Counted from the stretch's first letter, positions 9,111 to 17,839 are shown. The stretch is 64,000 nucleotides of DNA from Leucobacter chromiireducens subsp. solipictus (GCF_016758195.1 NZ_QYAC01000002.1:248001-312000); one strand, 5' to 3'. The notes: a model not told the origin generated them from the letters alone. Made by a program: numbers and translations.

Positions 9111-9170
9111 ATCGATGGGTGAGTTTCCGGGGCTTCCCGTGCGCGAAGCCCCGGAAACTCACCCATCGAT
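9111..9170. terminator. 26-bp perfect hairpin between convergent genes
   Basis: Arms 9111-9136 and 9145-9170 are perfectly complementary over 26 bases, with an 8-base loop (CCGTGCGC). The stem contains GGGTGAGTTTCCGGGG. There is no U-tract, but a stem this strong between two converging genes can act as a bidirectional terminator. The right arm overlaps the last codons and stop of the hydrolase gene. Confidence 0.75.
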
Positions 9171-10040
9171 GGCCGCGGGGCCCGGGCTTGCGAGGTCCGG
9201 GCCTGCGGGGTTCGGGCTTGCGGGGTCCACGCTTGCGGGGCCCGGGTCCGCGGGGCCCGCGCCCGGCGCGGGCACCAGACTCTCGCGCAGGATCTGCGCC
9301 CGGACGGCGGGCCAGAACGTGTCGGCCCAGACCTCGTACCCCCGATCGGTCGGGTGGAACGCATCGGGGGCGAACTCGGTGAGGATTCCGCGGATCCCGC
9401 GCCGCCGCGTCGCCTCGTACAGCGGGACCACGGTGAGGCCGCGATCCGCCGCGATCGTGTGCAGTATCCGGTTCGCCTCGCGCACCTTCCGGTCGTTCCA
9501 CGGCAGGTGGAAGCACGGCACTTCCCCCACGATGGTGTGCGCCGGGAGCGCGTCGAAGATCGTGCGGATATTGGTGTGAAAGGCTCGGGCATCCCACTCG
9601 GCGATGTCGTTCGCCCCGATCGCGAGCGTGACGAGTGCCGGCACCCGCCGGGCGAGGAGCTTCTCGGCCCGCGGCAGCTGGTCCCGCACGCAGAGGCGGG
9701 TCGGGGCGCCGGACACCCCCAGGTTCGTGACGGCGATCGCCCGGCCGAGCTCCGCCTCGATCCGATCGGTCAGCTGCCCCACGTAGCTGCGGCCGGGCGT
9801 GGATGCGCCGATGCCTTGCGCGGTTGAATCGCCCAGCGCCAGGTACCAGAAATCCCCGCGCACCTTGCGGCGCTCCCGCCACCACGCCGCGGTCACGGGC
9901 TGCATCTCCGCGAGCTCCATCAGGGGGCGGTTTGCCCGCGCATACAGGCGGTCGAGCCGAGCGTTGCGCGCAACCGCGGCCGTTGCGGAGAGCGCGAGCG
10001 CCTTCGCGCCGAGCACGGGGGAGTGAGCTGGGTATACCAC
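9159..10040 (-). CDS. SGNH/GDSL-family hydrolase
   Basis: 293 residues. The block order of SGNH esterases is present: block I LALGDSTAQGIG with the nucleophile Ser, block II Gly in TNLGVSGA, block III GANDIAEW with the oxyanion Asn, and block V DAFHPTDRGY with the catalytic Asp-x-x-His. Start GTG at 10040 is chosen because TACGCT ends six bases upstream. There is no clear signal peptide, so it is probably cytosolic or membrane-associated; the hydrophobic run near the N-terminus is short. The C-terminal 25 residues are Pro/Ala/Gly repeats (PASPDPA-like) of low complexity. Substrate (ester, lipid, acylated sugar) cannot be told. Confidence 0.85.
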   Translation of the reverse strand: MVYPAHSPVLGAKALALSATAAVARNARLDRLYARANRPLMELAEMQPVTAAWWRERRKVRGDFWYLALGDSTAQGIGASTPGRSYVGQLTDRIEAELGRAIAVTNLGVSGAPTRLCVRDQLPRAEKLLARRVPALVTLAIGANDIAEWDARAFHTNIRTIFDALPAHTIVGEVPCFHLPWNDRKVREANRILHTIAADRGLTVVPLYEATRRRGIRGILTEFAPDAFHPTDRGYEVWADTFWPAVRAQILRESLVPAPGAGPADPGPASVDPASPNPAGPDLASPGPAAIDG

Positions 10041-10046
10041 CCATGT

Positions 10047-10052
10047 AGCGTA
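10047..10052 (-). promoter_or_regulatory. Leaderless -10 hexamer (TACGCT)
   Basis: TACGCT on the minus strand, six bases before the GTG at 10040. Confidence 0.5.
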
Positions 10053-10140
10053 GCCGTTTGCTGGCTGTCAGACCCGTGCAGGCCCTACAGTAGAACCCAC
10101 GATCAGCGGGAACTCTGCCCGCTCGCACAGGGGGATGACG

Positions 10141-11013
10141 ATGGCGCAGCAGTTCTGGACCGAAGACGTGACCGAGCTGCTCCGCGTGCGCGAGGGCTTC
10201 GATCTGCGCTCCGTGGACCCGGACGCGACGCCGGGCACGGTTGCCGACAAGAAGGGCGGCCAGGCCGAGCTCGCGCGTTCCGCCCAGGAACTGCGCGGGC
10301 TGCAGGAAAAGCTCTTCGCCCAGAGCCGCATCGGGGCACCCGAGCGTCTCCTGGTTGTGCTCCAGGCGATGGACGCCGCCGGGAAGGGCGGGATCGTGAA
10401 CCACGTTTTCTCCCAGGTGGAGCCCTATGGGCTCGCGCTTACGGCGTTCAAGTCGCCCACGGAGGAGGAACGCGCCAACGATTTCCTGTGGCGGGTGGAG
10501 CCGCGCGTGCCGGGGCCGGGCGTGATCGGAGTGTTTGACCGTTCGCACTACGAGGACGTGCTGATCCAGCGCGTCCGTGGTTTCGCGCCGCCCGCAGAAA
10601 TCGAGCGCCGCTACGGGGCCATCGCCGACTTCGAGCAGCGGATCGCGACCGCGGGGGTCCGCATCGTGAAGATCATGCTGCACATCTCGCCGGAAGAACA
10701 GGCGGAACGCCTCCGCTCGCGCCTGGACGAACCGGAGAAGCACTGGAAGTACAACACGGGCGACGTTGACGAACGCGTGTTCTGGGCCGACTACATGGAG
10801 GCGTTCCAGATCGCGATCGACCGTTCCGTCGCGCCACACGCGCCCTGGTACGTGGTGCCCGCGAACGCCAAGTGGTATGCCCGCGCCGCCGTGCAGCGGA
10901 TCGTGATCTCCGAGCTGCAGGCCATGCGGCCGGAGTGGCCCGAGGTCGAGTTCGACGTCGAGGCGGAGAAAGTGCGCCTGGCGGGGACCGCCGGGCTCCG
11001 CTGGCCCAGCTAG
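10141..11013 (+). CDS. ppk2: Polyphosphate kinase 2 family protein
   Basis: About 290 residues. PPK2 enzymes transfer phosphate between polyphosphate and nucleoside mono- or diphosphates. The P-loop-like Walker A LQAMDAAGKGG (about residues 78-88), the lid/Walker B region GVFDRSHYEDVLIQRVRG and the late motif KHWKYNTGDVDER are all present. The length fits single-domain PPK2. AGGGGG six bases before 10141 favours that ATG; an ATG at 10135 is in frame and two codons longer. It stands alone, convergent with menF. The PPK2 class (AMP versus ADP use) is not decidable by eye. Confidence 0.9.
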   Translation: MAQQFWTEDVTELLRVREGFDLRSVDPDATPGTVADKKGGQAELARSAQELRGLQEKLFAQSRIGAPERLLVVLQAMDAAGKGGIVNHVFSQVEPYGLALTAFKSPTEEERANDFLWRVEPRVPGPGVIGVFDRSHYEDVLIQRVRGFAPPAEIERRYGAIADFEQRIATAGVRIVKIMLHISPEEQAERLRSRLDEPEKHWKYNTGDVDERVFWADYMEAFQIAIDRSVAPHAPWYVVPANAKWYARAAVQRIVISELQAMRPEWPEVEFDVEAEKVRLAGTAGLRWPS

Positions 11014-11034
11014 CGGGGCCGCAGGGCCCGCCGG

Positions 11035-12384
11035 TTACGCGGCGAACGCCTCCGTGATGGGGCGGAACTTCGACACGGTCTCACCAAACTCGTGCGCTGG
11101 ATCGGATCCCGCGACAATGCCGCCGCCCGCACTCGCGGTGATGCGACGGGGCCCCGCGTGACCCGTCTCCTGCGCGGGGTCGATCGGTACGGGGTCGATC
11201 TGCGCGCAGCGCAGGGCGATCACCCACTCGCCGTCGCCTGCGGCGTCGATCCAGCCGACGGCACCCGAGTAGCGGCCACGGTCAAACGGCTCCAGCTCGG
11301 CGATCGCGGCGACCGCGTCGGCGGTGGGGGTCCCGGCAATTGCGGCGGTGGGGTGCAGTGCGCCCACCAGCTCGAGCGCTGAGCTGCGTTCCCGGAGGGT
11401 CGCCCCGAGATCCGTGGCGAGGTGCCACACATTCGGGAGCTGCAGCGGAAACGGTTCCTCGCTGGTGCGCAGGGCGGTGACGTGCGGGGCGAGCGCCGTG
11501 ACCACGCTCTGCACCGCGAAGACGTGCTCGTGCTGCTCTTTATCGCTGGTCAGCAATTCGTCCCGTGCCTGCGCATCGCGCCCGGGGGCGTCGGCGTGCC
11601 GGGCCCGCGTGCCCGCGAGCACCCGAGCGGACACCGCGCCCGAGGTGGATCGGATCAGCGTTTCGGGGCTCGCGCCCACCATGCCGTCGACCGCGAACGT
11701 CCAGCAATCCAGGTAGCGCCCGGCGAGTCGGGCGAGCGGGACGCGGAGATCGGACCCCGCGGGGAGCTCGCCCTCAATCTGCCGGGCCAGGACGATCTTC
11801 TCGACCTCGCCGCGTGCGATCCGGCGCACCGACTCGCGCACCCCCGCGAGGTAGGCCTCGACGGGGTCGGGCTCCGCGTCGCCCGAGGGCGAGCGTGGCG
11901 CGAACGCGACCCCGGGCCACGACCCCGGCGGTGCGGGCTGCGGCAGCGCCGGATCCCCGAGCGCGTTGCCCGCGGTGCGGTCTGCGGTGCGATCCGCCGC
12001 GTCCGACTGCTCCGTAACCTCGGTGATCCACCACCGGTCGCGGTGCTGGGCTACCAGGATTCGAGGCACGACGAGGACGCTCTCCGCGGCGCTCGCGTCG
12101 TCGAACGCGAAGGTTCCGAGCGCGACGAGGCCGGACCCGGGCAGAGCCACCGGATCGTCGATCGTTGCGGCCGCCGCGACTTCACGCCAGGCTTCCGCCC
12201 CCTCGCGGAACCGATGCGGGCCACGGAACGTGAGTCGCAGCGCCTCGCCGATCCCCACGCAACCGCGATCGCCACGCAGCCACACGAGTGGCGAGGCTGG
12301 ATCCGCCAGGGAGAGGAGATCCGGCGCGCCGGCGAGGGGTCGCGTGACCGCACGCAAGCGGGGTACGGCGGTTTCACTCGTCAC
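11035..12384 (-). CDS. menF: Isochorismate synthase
   Basis: 449 residues of the chorismate-binding (anthranilate synthase component I-like) fold. It converts chorismate to isochorismate, the first step toward menaquinone, feeding menD. Signatures include EKIVLARQIEGELP, the catalytic-region HPTAAIAGTP, and LEPFDRGRYSGAVGWID near the C-terminus with GGGIVAGSDPAHE for Mg binding. The start GTG at 12384 is supported by TAGATT ending six bases before it. An insertion between about 140 and 170 (low-complexity Asp/Ala) is unusual but peripheral. Could also feed a siderophore pathway (entC), but neighbours are menaquinone genes. Confidence 0.92.
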   Translation of the reverse strand: MTSETAVPRLRAVTRPLAGAPDLLSLADPASPLVWLRGDRGCVGIGEALRLTFRGPHRFREGAEAWREVAAAATIDDPVALPGSGLVALGTFAFDDASAAESVLVVPRILVAQHRDRWWITEVTEQSDAADRTADRTAGNALGDPALPQPAPPGSWPGVAFAPRSPSGDAEPDPVEAYLAGVRESVRRIARGEVEKIVLARQIEGELPAGSDLRVPLARLAGRYLDCWTFAVDGMVGASPETLIRSTSGAVSARVLAGTRARHADAPGRDAQARDELLTSDKEQHEHVFAVQSVVTALAPHVTALRTSEEPFPLQLPNVWHLATDLGATLRERSSALELVGALHPTAAIAGTPTADAVAAIAELEPFDRGRYSGAVGWIDAAGDGEWVIALRCAQIDPVPIDPAQETGHAGPRRITASAGGGIVAGSDPAHEFGETVSKFRPITEAFAA

Positions 12385-12390
12385 CCCACC

Positions 12391-12396
12391 AATCTA
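12391..12396 (-). promoter_or_regulatory. Leaderless -10 hexamer of menF (TAGATT)
   Basis: TAGATT on the minus strand, six bases before the menF GTG. It lies about 100 bp from the divergent menG promoter. Confidence 0.55.
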
Positions 12397-12492
12397 CTCC
12401 TCTGTACTGATCAGGGCCTGTCCGCCTGAGTGCCCGGGGAGAATCCGGGCATGCCGTCCGTGCGATCCGCCCGGCGTACAGGGGAGACGGGC

Positions 12493-12498
12493 TACCAT
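12493..12498 (+). promoter_or_regulatory. Leaderless -10 hexamer of menG (TACCAT)
   Basis: TACCAT ends six bases before the GTG at 12505. This selects the GTG as start over an in-frame ATG 75 bases upstream. Confidence 0.55.
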
Positions 12499-12504
12499 AG
12501 GGGG

Positions 12505-13746
12505 GTGATCCGACCCGACACCGCGACCAAGCACGCCGCCGACGTTTCCAGCATGTTTGATGAGGTCTCCCCGCGATACGACCTCATTAATGATGTGCTG
12601 ACTGTGGGCAACGACCGGCTGTGGCGTGTGGCCACGACGAAGGCCGTTGCGCCGCGGAAGGGGATGCGCGTCCTCGATCTGGCGGCCGGCACCGGCACCT
12701 CGTCTGCCGCACTTGCCGCACACGGGGCGCACGTGGTCGCCGCGGACTTCTCCGAGGGAATGCTCGCGGAGGGGCGAAAGCGCCATTCGGGGAACCCGCT
12801 CATCGAGTTCGTGCACGCGGACGCGATGGCGTTGCCCTTCGAGGACAACAGCTTCGACGCCGCCACGATCTCCTATGGGCTGCGCAACATTAGCGATCCG
12901 CGCGCCGCGCTCGCCGAAATGTACCGGGTGGTGAAGCCCGGGGGCCGAATCGTGATCGCCGAGTTTTCCACCCCGCCTGCCGCGATCGTGCGCGGCCCCT
13001 ACACCTGGTACGGCCGCAACGTGCTGCCGCGGATCGCGGGCGCGATCAACCGGGAGGCCGCCGAGGCGTACCGCTACCTCAACGAGTCCATCGAGGCGTG
13101 GCCCACGCAGGATGAGCTCGCGGCCTGGCTGCGCGAGGCCGGCTTCGAACGCGTGGCGTACCGCAACTTGACGTTCGGGATTGTCGCGCTGCACCGCGGG
13201 TTCGTGCCGCGCGAGGCGGCCGCGGCTCGAGCGGCGGCTGCCGCGACGCAGGCGGACGCACCAACGGCGGCCGACGCGACGCAGGCGAGCGCGAAGCCCG
13301 TCGCAGCGAAGCAGGCCACCGAGACGAAGCAGGCGGCTGAGACGAAGCAGGCCGCCGAGACGAAGCCCGCAGCGAAGAAGTCCGCAGCGGCCAAGTCAGC
13401 AGCGGGGAAGCCCGCAGCGGCCGGGCCTGCGACGGCGAAGCCCGCAGCAGCGAAGTCTGCTGAGGCGAAGCCCGCGGCTGCGAAGCCCGCGGCTGCGAAG
13501 GCGGAACCGCAATCCGGCGGGGCGAAATCCGGCGGGCCGAAATCTGCCGGGGCGAAGGCCCCCGGCACGAAGGCTGCCGGAGCGAAGCCGAAGGCCGCCG
13601 GAGCGAAGCCCGCGGCCGAGAAGAAGTCAGCCGCTGCAGAGCGCCCCGCAGCACCGAAGAAGTCGGCCGCGTCGAAACCCGCAGCCTCATCCCAGCCCTC
13701 GACGACCGAGACCGGATCGTCCGACGCTACCGGAGGTACCCCGTGA
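12505..13746 (+). CDS. menG: Demethylmenaquinone methyltransferase with Ala/Lys-rich tail
   Basis: 413 residues. Residues 1-236 are a complete UbiE/MenG methyltransferase: SSMFDEVSPRYDLIND at the start, SAM motif I VLDLAAGTGTSS, DFSEGML, DAMALPFEDNSFD and ISYGLRNISD, and RNLTFGIVALHRG at the end. It performs the last methylation of menaquinone synthesis. Residues 237-413 are a low-complexity tail of AKPAAAK-, ETKQAA- and GAKPKAA-type repeats, strongly basic and histone-H1-like, which normal MenG (about 230-250 aa) lacks. The frame stays open to a GTGA overlap with the polyprenyl synthase gene, so the tail is genuinely in frame. Confidence 0.92.
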   Translation: MIRPDTATKHAADVSSMFDEVSPRYDLINDVLTVGNDRLWRVATTKAVAPRKGMRVLDLAAGTGTSSAALAAHGAHVVAADFSEGMLAEGRKRHSGNPLIEFVHADAMALPFEDNSFDAATISYGLRNISDPRAALAEMYRVVKPGGRIVIAEFSTPPAAIVRGPYTWYGRNVLPRIAGAINREAAEAYRYLNESIEAWPTQDELAAWLREAGFERVAYRNLTFGIVALHRGFVPREAAAARAAAAATQADAPTAADATQASAKPVAAKQATETKQAAETKQAAETKPAAKKSAAAKSAAGKPAAAGPATAKPAAAKSAEAKPAAAKPAAAKAEPQSGGAKSGGPKSAGAKAPGTKAAGAKPKAAGAKPAAEKKSAAAERPAAPKKSAASKPAASSQPSTTETGSSDATGGTP

Positions 13747-14798
13747 TCCGCCCCCTCGCGGAAGACACCGCTACCCAGGCGCTCCCGATGCGGTTGTTCC
13801 GCGGCGCGCAGGATCGCAAGCACGCGAAGCTGCTGCAGGAACAGCTCGAGCTCATCGAGTCCGGCCTGATGGAACACCTGCGGTTCGCCTCCCCGGTCGC
13901 GGATGCGCCGGCCCGGTACCTGATGAGCGCGGGCGGGAAGCGGATCCGGCCGATGCTGACGCTGCTCACGAGCGAGCTCGGCGGCGGCCCGAACGAGCTC
14001 GTGCGACGCGCGGCGCAGGCTGTCGAAATGACGCACCTCGCCTCGCTGTACCACGACGACGTGATGGACGACGCGAAGCTGCGCCGGGGCGTGCCCGCCG
14101 CGCAGACCGTGTGGAACAACTCGGTGGCAATTCTCGCGGGCGATCTGCTGTTCGCCCGGGCTTCGTCGCTCGTGTCCGGGATGGGCGAGGAAGCGATCCT
14201 GCTCCAGGCGCAGACCTTCGAGCGGCTCTGCCTGGGGCAGCTGCACGAGACCGTGGGCCCGCAGCCCGAGGACGAGCCGATCGCGCACTACATTCAGGTG
14301 CTTGCGGACAAGACCGGGGCGCTCATCGCGACCGCCGCGCGGATGGGCGTCATGTTCGGTGAGGGCCCGGCAGAGTTCGCCGATCCGGTGACCGAATACG
14401 GCGAGCGGATCGGTGTGGCATTCCAGCTCATCGATGACGTGATCGATCTCTCCCCGCAGAAGGAGCAGACCGGCAAGCGCGCCGGCACCGATCTCCGTGC
14501 GGGCGTGGCGACGCTCCCGCTCCTCCTGCTGCAGCAGCGTGCCGCGGCGGGCGGCGACGACGCCGAGCTGCTCGCTCAGATCGAGGCGGGTGTCGCCGCG
14601 ATCGAGGGCGGCGCGGACGCCGGCGTGCTCGATGACGCCGTGGAAGCGTTGCGCGGCCACGAGGTCACGCGGGAGACTGAAGCGACCGCTCGGCGCTGGG
14701 CGGCGGAGGCCGTGGCAGCGCTCGATGTGCTGCCGAAGTCTTCGGTGAAGCGCGCGCTTGAGCGCATGGCCGAGTCCATCGTCACGCGCGAGGGCTAG
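13743..14798 (+). CDS. Long-chain polyprenyl diphosphate synthase
   Basis: 351 residues, trans-isoprenyl diphosphate synthase making the side chain for menaquinone. First aspartate-rich motif DDVMD (about 102-106, in HLASLYHDDVMDDAKLRRG), the GGKRIRPML motif upstream, and second motif QLIDDVIDLSPQKEQTGK (about 226). Small residues before the first motif and the menG coupling fit a C35-C50 synthase (heptaprenyl/octaprenyl/decaprenyl type) rather than geranylgeranyl synthase. The start GTG overlaps the menG stop by four bases. Exact chain length cannot be read. Confidence 0.92.
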   Translation: MIRPLAEDTATQALPMRLFRGAQDRKHAKLLQEQLELIESGLMEHLRFASPVADAPARYLMSAGGKRIRPMLTLLTSELGGGPNELVRRAAQAVEMTHLASLYHDDVMDDAKLRRGVPAAQTVWNNSVAILAGDLLFARASSLVSGMGEEAILLQAQTFERLCLGQLHETVGPQPEDEPIAHYIQVLADKTGALIATAARMGVMFGEGPAEFADPVTEYGERIGVAFQLIDDVIDLSPQKEQTGKRAGTDLRAGVATLPLLLLQQRAAAGGDDAELLAQIEAGVAAIEGGADAGVLDDAVEALRGHEVTRETEATARRWAAEAVAALDVLPKSSVKRALERMAESIVTREG

Positions 14799-14890
14799 GC
14801 TCGCCGCGCCCCGCACGAGTTCGCGGGACCGGCATGGTGAAGGGCCGCGCGGATGATACCGGCAGCGGCATGAATGAACATAGGAGTGCG

Positions 14891-16264
14891 ATGAGCAAGA
14901 TGCGACTGGCAATTGTCGGGGCTGGTCCCGCCGGGATTTACGCGGCGGATCTGCTGTTGAAAGCCGAACGCGACTTCGAGGTCGAGATTGACCTGTTCGA
15001 GCAGCTGCCCGCACCGTACGGGCTGGTTCGGTACGGGGTTTCTCCCGATCACCCGCGCATCAAGGGCATCATCTCCGCGCTCCGCGACGTACTCGACAGC
15101 GGGCAGATCCGCTACTTCGGCAACGTCCGCTATGGCCGCGACATCACCCTCGAGGACCTGAAGCGGCACTACAACGCCGTGATCTTCTCCACGGGCGCGA
15201 TCCGTGACGCGAACCTGAACATCCCCGGCATCGACGCTGAGGCCTCCTACGGCGCGGCCGATTACGTGAGCTGGTTCGACGGGCACCCCGACGTGCCGCG
15301 CACCTGGCCGCTCGAAGCCGAGAGTGTCGGTGTGATCGGCAACGGCAACGTCGCGCTCGACGTCTCGCGCATGCTGATCAAGCACGCCGATGACCTGTTG
15401 CCCACCGAGATCCCGCAGAACGTGTACGAGGGGCTCAAGGAGAACCCGATCCAGGAACTGCACCTCTTCGGCCGCCGCGGCCCGAAGTACGTGAAGTTCA
15501 CCCCGCTCGAGCTGCGCGAGCTCGGCGAGGTCCGGGACGTAGACATGATCGTCGACGAGCGCGACTTCGACCGCGAGGACGCCTACGCCGACGAGGTGCT
15601 CGCGAAGAACAAGCAGATCACCGTGATCACCCGCATTATGGATAAGTGGCGTGCCGAGCAGGCCGAGCGCGAGGCGAGCGGCGAGCGCGCCTCCCGGCGC
15701 CTGCACATGCACTTCTGGTCGAAGCCGGTCGAGGTGGTCGTCGAAGACGGTCGCGTGGCGGGCCTAAAGATCGAGCGCACCGCTCCGGACGGCGAGGGCG
15801 GAGTCGTCGACACCGGTGAGTTCGAGGTCATCCCGATGCAGGCGCTCTACCGCGCCGTGGGGTACTTCGGTTCCCCGCTCGACGAGATCCCGTTCGACGA
15901 CGCGAAGGGCGTGATCCCGAACACCCAGGGTCGCGTGCTCGATCTGGAGGGCGAGCAGATCCCCGGCATCTACGCGACCGGCTGGATCAAGCGCGGTCCC
16001 GTCGGCCTCATCGGGCACACGAAGTCTGACGCGATGGAGACGCTGGAGTGCCTCATCGAGGACCAGGCGAGCTGGTGGCAGCCGGAGGTGCCCGAGCTCG
16101 ACGCGATCCCCGCGCTGCTGCATGAGCGCGACGTGCCCTACACGACGATCGACGGCTGGCACCGTCTGGACGAGCATGAGCTCGCGCTGGGTGCCGAAGA
16201 GGGACGGACCCGCATCAAGGTCGTCCCGCGCGACGAGATGACGCGCATTTCCCGCGCCGAGTAA
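14891..16264 (+). CDS. fprA: Ferredoxin/adrenodoxin-type NADP+ reductase
   Basis: 457 residues, FAD- and NADP-binding reductase of the adrenodoxin-reductase/FprA class. It moves electrons between NADPH and ferredoxin. The FAD motif AIVGAGPAGIYAADLLL is at the extreme N-terminus, PYGLVRYGVSPDHP follows at about 46, the NADP motif VIGNGNVALDVSRML lies at about 152, and the C-terminal GWIKRGPVGLIGHTK is characteristic. The start ATG at 14891 has AGGAG five bases upstream. The gene follows the polyprenyl synthase by about 90 bp and ends at a strong terminator. Confidence 0.93.
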   Translation: MSKMRLAIVGAGPAGIYAADLLLKAERDFEVEIDLFEQLPAPYGLVRYGVSPDHPRIKGIISALRDVLDSGQIRYFGNVRYGRDITLEDLKRHYNAVIFSTGAIRDANLNIPGIDAEASYGAADYVSWFDGHPDVPRTWPLEAESVGVIGNGNVALDVSRMLIKHADDLLPTEIPQNVYEGLKENPIQELHLFGRRGPKYVKFTPLELRELGEVRDVDMIVDERDFDREDAYADEVLAKNKQITVITRIMDKWRAEQAEREASGERASRRLHMHFWSKPVEVVVEDGRVAGLKIERTAPDGEGGVVDTGEFEVIPMQALYRAVGYFGSPLDEIPFDDAKGVIPNTQGRVLDLEGEQIPGIYATGWIKRGPVGLIGHTKSDAMETLECLIEDQASWWQPEVPELDAIPALLHERDVPYTTIDGWHRLDEHELALGAEEGRTRIKVVPRDEMTRISRAE

Positions 16265-16274
16265 CCTCGGGCCT

Positions 16275-16323
16275 CGAACGCAGTGCGGCACCCCTTCGCT
16301 GGAGGGGTGCCGCACTGCGTTCG
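16275..16323 (+). terminator. 21-bp perfect terminator hairpin after fprA
   Basis: Arms 16275-16295 and 16303-16323 pair perfectly over 21 bases with a 7-base loop. It begins 11 bases after the fprA stop. No U-tract. Confidence 0.8.
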
Positions 16324-16400
16324 GGCGCTGGGTACGCGCATGATTCGGTGCTGAGTGCCGCGGTGCTCCGGATCCGCAACGCTCTGGCTCAAGCCCACAC

Positions 16401-16490
16401 TGCCGCCCGCAGAATCCCTCGGAGATTCACGAGTCGCGGGCCGAAATCGGGCAAAAATCTCCTGCGGGTTCCTGAATCTCCTGCGGGATC
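16401..16490. repeat. Palindromic repeat element, copy A
   Basis: Contains arms GGAGATTCACG (16421-16431) and CCTGAATCTCC (16471-16481; one mismatch) around an interior with GGGCAAAAATCTCCTGCGGG. Copy B sits exactly 250 bp downstream and differs at only about three positions. Confidence 0.8.
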
Positions 16491-16848
16491 GTCGACCTCC
16501 CCGCCAAGCCTGAGCGCGGGGACGCGCAAAGCGCGCGGCGCAGAAGCGCTGCTCGTATTCGCGCTGCTCGCTTGCTGGCCGAAGAGCCGGCTACCGGTCT
16601 CGCCTGGGTGGTCCCGCCTGGGTGGTCTCGGCGAGGCCCGCGCCGCTCGATGCCGCCCGCAGAATCCCTCGGAGATTCACGAGTCGCGGGCCGAAATCGG
16701 GCAAAAATCTCCTGCGGGTTCGTGAATCTCCTGTGGGATTGTGGATCGCCGCGCCAAGACTGGGTGCGGGCGCGCGTGAGTCCGGAGCGCGGGCGCGGGT
16801 GAGCCCGGGCCGCGGGCGCGCGCGAACCCGGGGAAGAGGCGGCCGGGC
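16491..16848. other. Gene-free stretch of a 250-bp tandem duplication
   Basis: No gene seen. The sequence after copy A (GCCAAGCCTGAGCGCGGG) and after copy B (GCCAAGACTGGGTGCGGG) is also similar, so a unit of about 250 bp was duplicated, not just the palindrome. Open frames here are GC artefacts. Confidence 0.6.
16651..16740. repeat. Palindromic repeat element, copy B
   Basis: Nearly identical to copy A. Here the arms GGAGATTCACG (16671-16681) and CGTGAATCTCC (16721-16731) are perfect complements. Confidence 0.8.
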
Positions 16849-17757
16849 TCAGGCGCGGGCCGCGAGGGCCACGAGTTCGCGCCGGGCGCCGCTCAGATCG
16901 CTCGGCCCGCCTCGCCACACCGCGGTGAACGGGCGGCGGAGCGGCACCGGCCCGAGCGGGCGGGCCACGATACGCCCGAGCCGCACGTCGTCGCGCACGG
17001 TGAGTTCGCTGAGCACCGCGGGCGCGACCCCCTGGGCGACGGCGCTGCGCACGGCCGCCTCGGTCGCGAGGACCAGGGCGGGCGGCGGTGCGGGAACGCT
17101 CAGGTGCGCGATGGCGGTGTCGAGGGCGGCCCGCGTGCCGCTGCCCGCTTCGCGGGTGACGAGTGGCGTCGCCGCAATCTCCGTGAGCGGCACGCTGGGC
17201 AGGCTGGCCCAGGGATGGTCCGGGGTGACCGCGACCACCATCTGATCCCGCCCCACGACCGCGCTGCCGAGCCCGTCCGGGGTATCGGGCGTTTCGATGA
17301 AACCGAGGTCCAGCTCGCCGGCCCGAACCGCGGCCACGATCTCGGTGCTGTTTGCCGTGCGCAGCGCGACGTCGCTCGGGGCCGACCCGCGGTCCAGCTG
17401 TGCGCGGCGCAGCTCCAGAAGCCAGCCGGGCAGACGGTGGGCGGCGATCGTCTGGCTCGCACCGATGCGGAGGGTGCGACGGGCGCCTCCCGCGAGGCTC
17501 GCGATCCCCTCGTCGAGGCGGGCGGCCGCGTCGAGGACCTCGCGAGCCCAGGCGAGTAGCGCGTCGCCGTCGGGTGTGGGGGTCACCCCGGCGGGGGAAC
17601 GATGCACGAGCGGCCCGCCCGTGAGACGTTCGAGCCCGCGCAGTCGGGCGGAGACGGCCTGCTGGGTGATGCCGAGTTCACGGGCGGCGGCCGACAGGCT
17701 CCCGAGTCGCAACGCGGCTTCGAAGCAGCGGAGGTCGATCAGGTCCGGCGAACGCAT
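16849..17757 (-). CDS. LysR-family regulator
   Basis: 302 residues. N-terminal winged helix-turn-helix DLRCFEAALRLGSLSAAARE and LGITQQAVSARLRGLE, then a two-lobed effector domain. ATG at 17757 is supported by TATCCT ending six bases upstream on the minus strand. It is divergent from the YeiH-family permease gene with an 82-bp gap, the classical arrangement in which a LysR protein controls its neighbour. In E. coli the YeiE/YeiH pair is arranged the same way, so this is probably the local regulator of the permease. Effector unknown; sulfite or cysteine-related signals are a guess from family context. Confidence 0.9.
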   Translation of the reverse strand: MRSPDLIDLRCFEAALRLGSLSAAARELGITQQAVSARLRGLERLTGGPLVHRSPAGVTPTPDGDALLAWAREVLDAAARLDEGIASLAGGARRTLRIGASQTIAAHRLPGWLLELRRAQLDRGSAPSDVALRTANSTEIVAAVRAGELDLGFIETPDTPDGLGSAVVGRDQMVVAVTPDHPWASLPSVPLTEIAATPLVTREAGSGTRAALDTAIAHLSVPAPPPALVLATEAAVRSAVAQGVAPAVLSELTVRDDVRLGRIVARPLGPVPLRRPFTAVWRGGPSDLSGARRELVALAARA

Positions 17758-17763
17758 GTCCAC

Positions 17764-17769
17764 AGGATA
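17764..17769 (-). promoter_or_regulatory. Leaderless -10 hexamer of lysR gene (TATCCT)
   Basis: TATCCT on the minus strand, six bases before the ATG at 17757, inside the 82-bp divergent region shared with yeiH. Confidence 0.5.
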
Positions 17770-17839
17770 CAACGCCAGCTTGGGTCCCCTCACGAGCCGC
17801 CCGTTCCTGGGGCGTGCGGTGACGCGCCACACTGGAGGC

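Noticed and set aside
16401-16740. CRISPR-like direct repeats
   Set aside because: Only two copies, 250 bp apart, with palindromic structure and no spacers of uniform size or cas genes.
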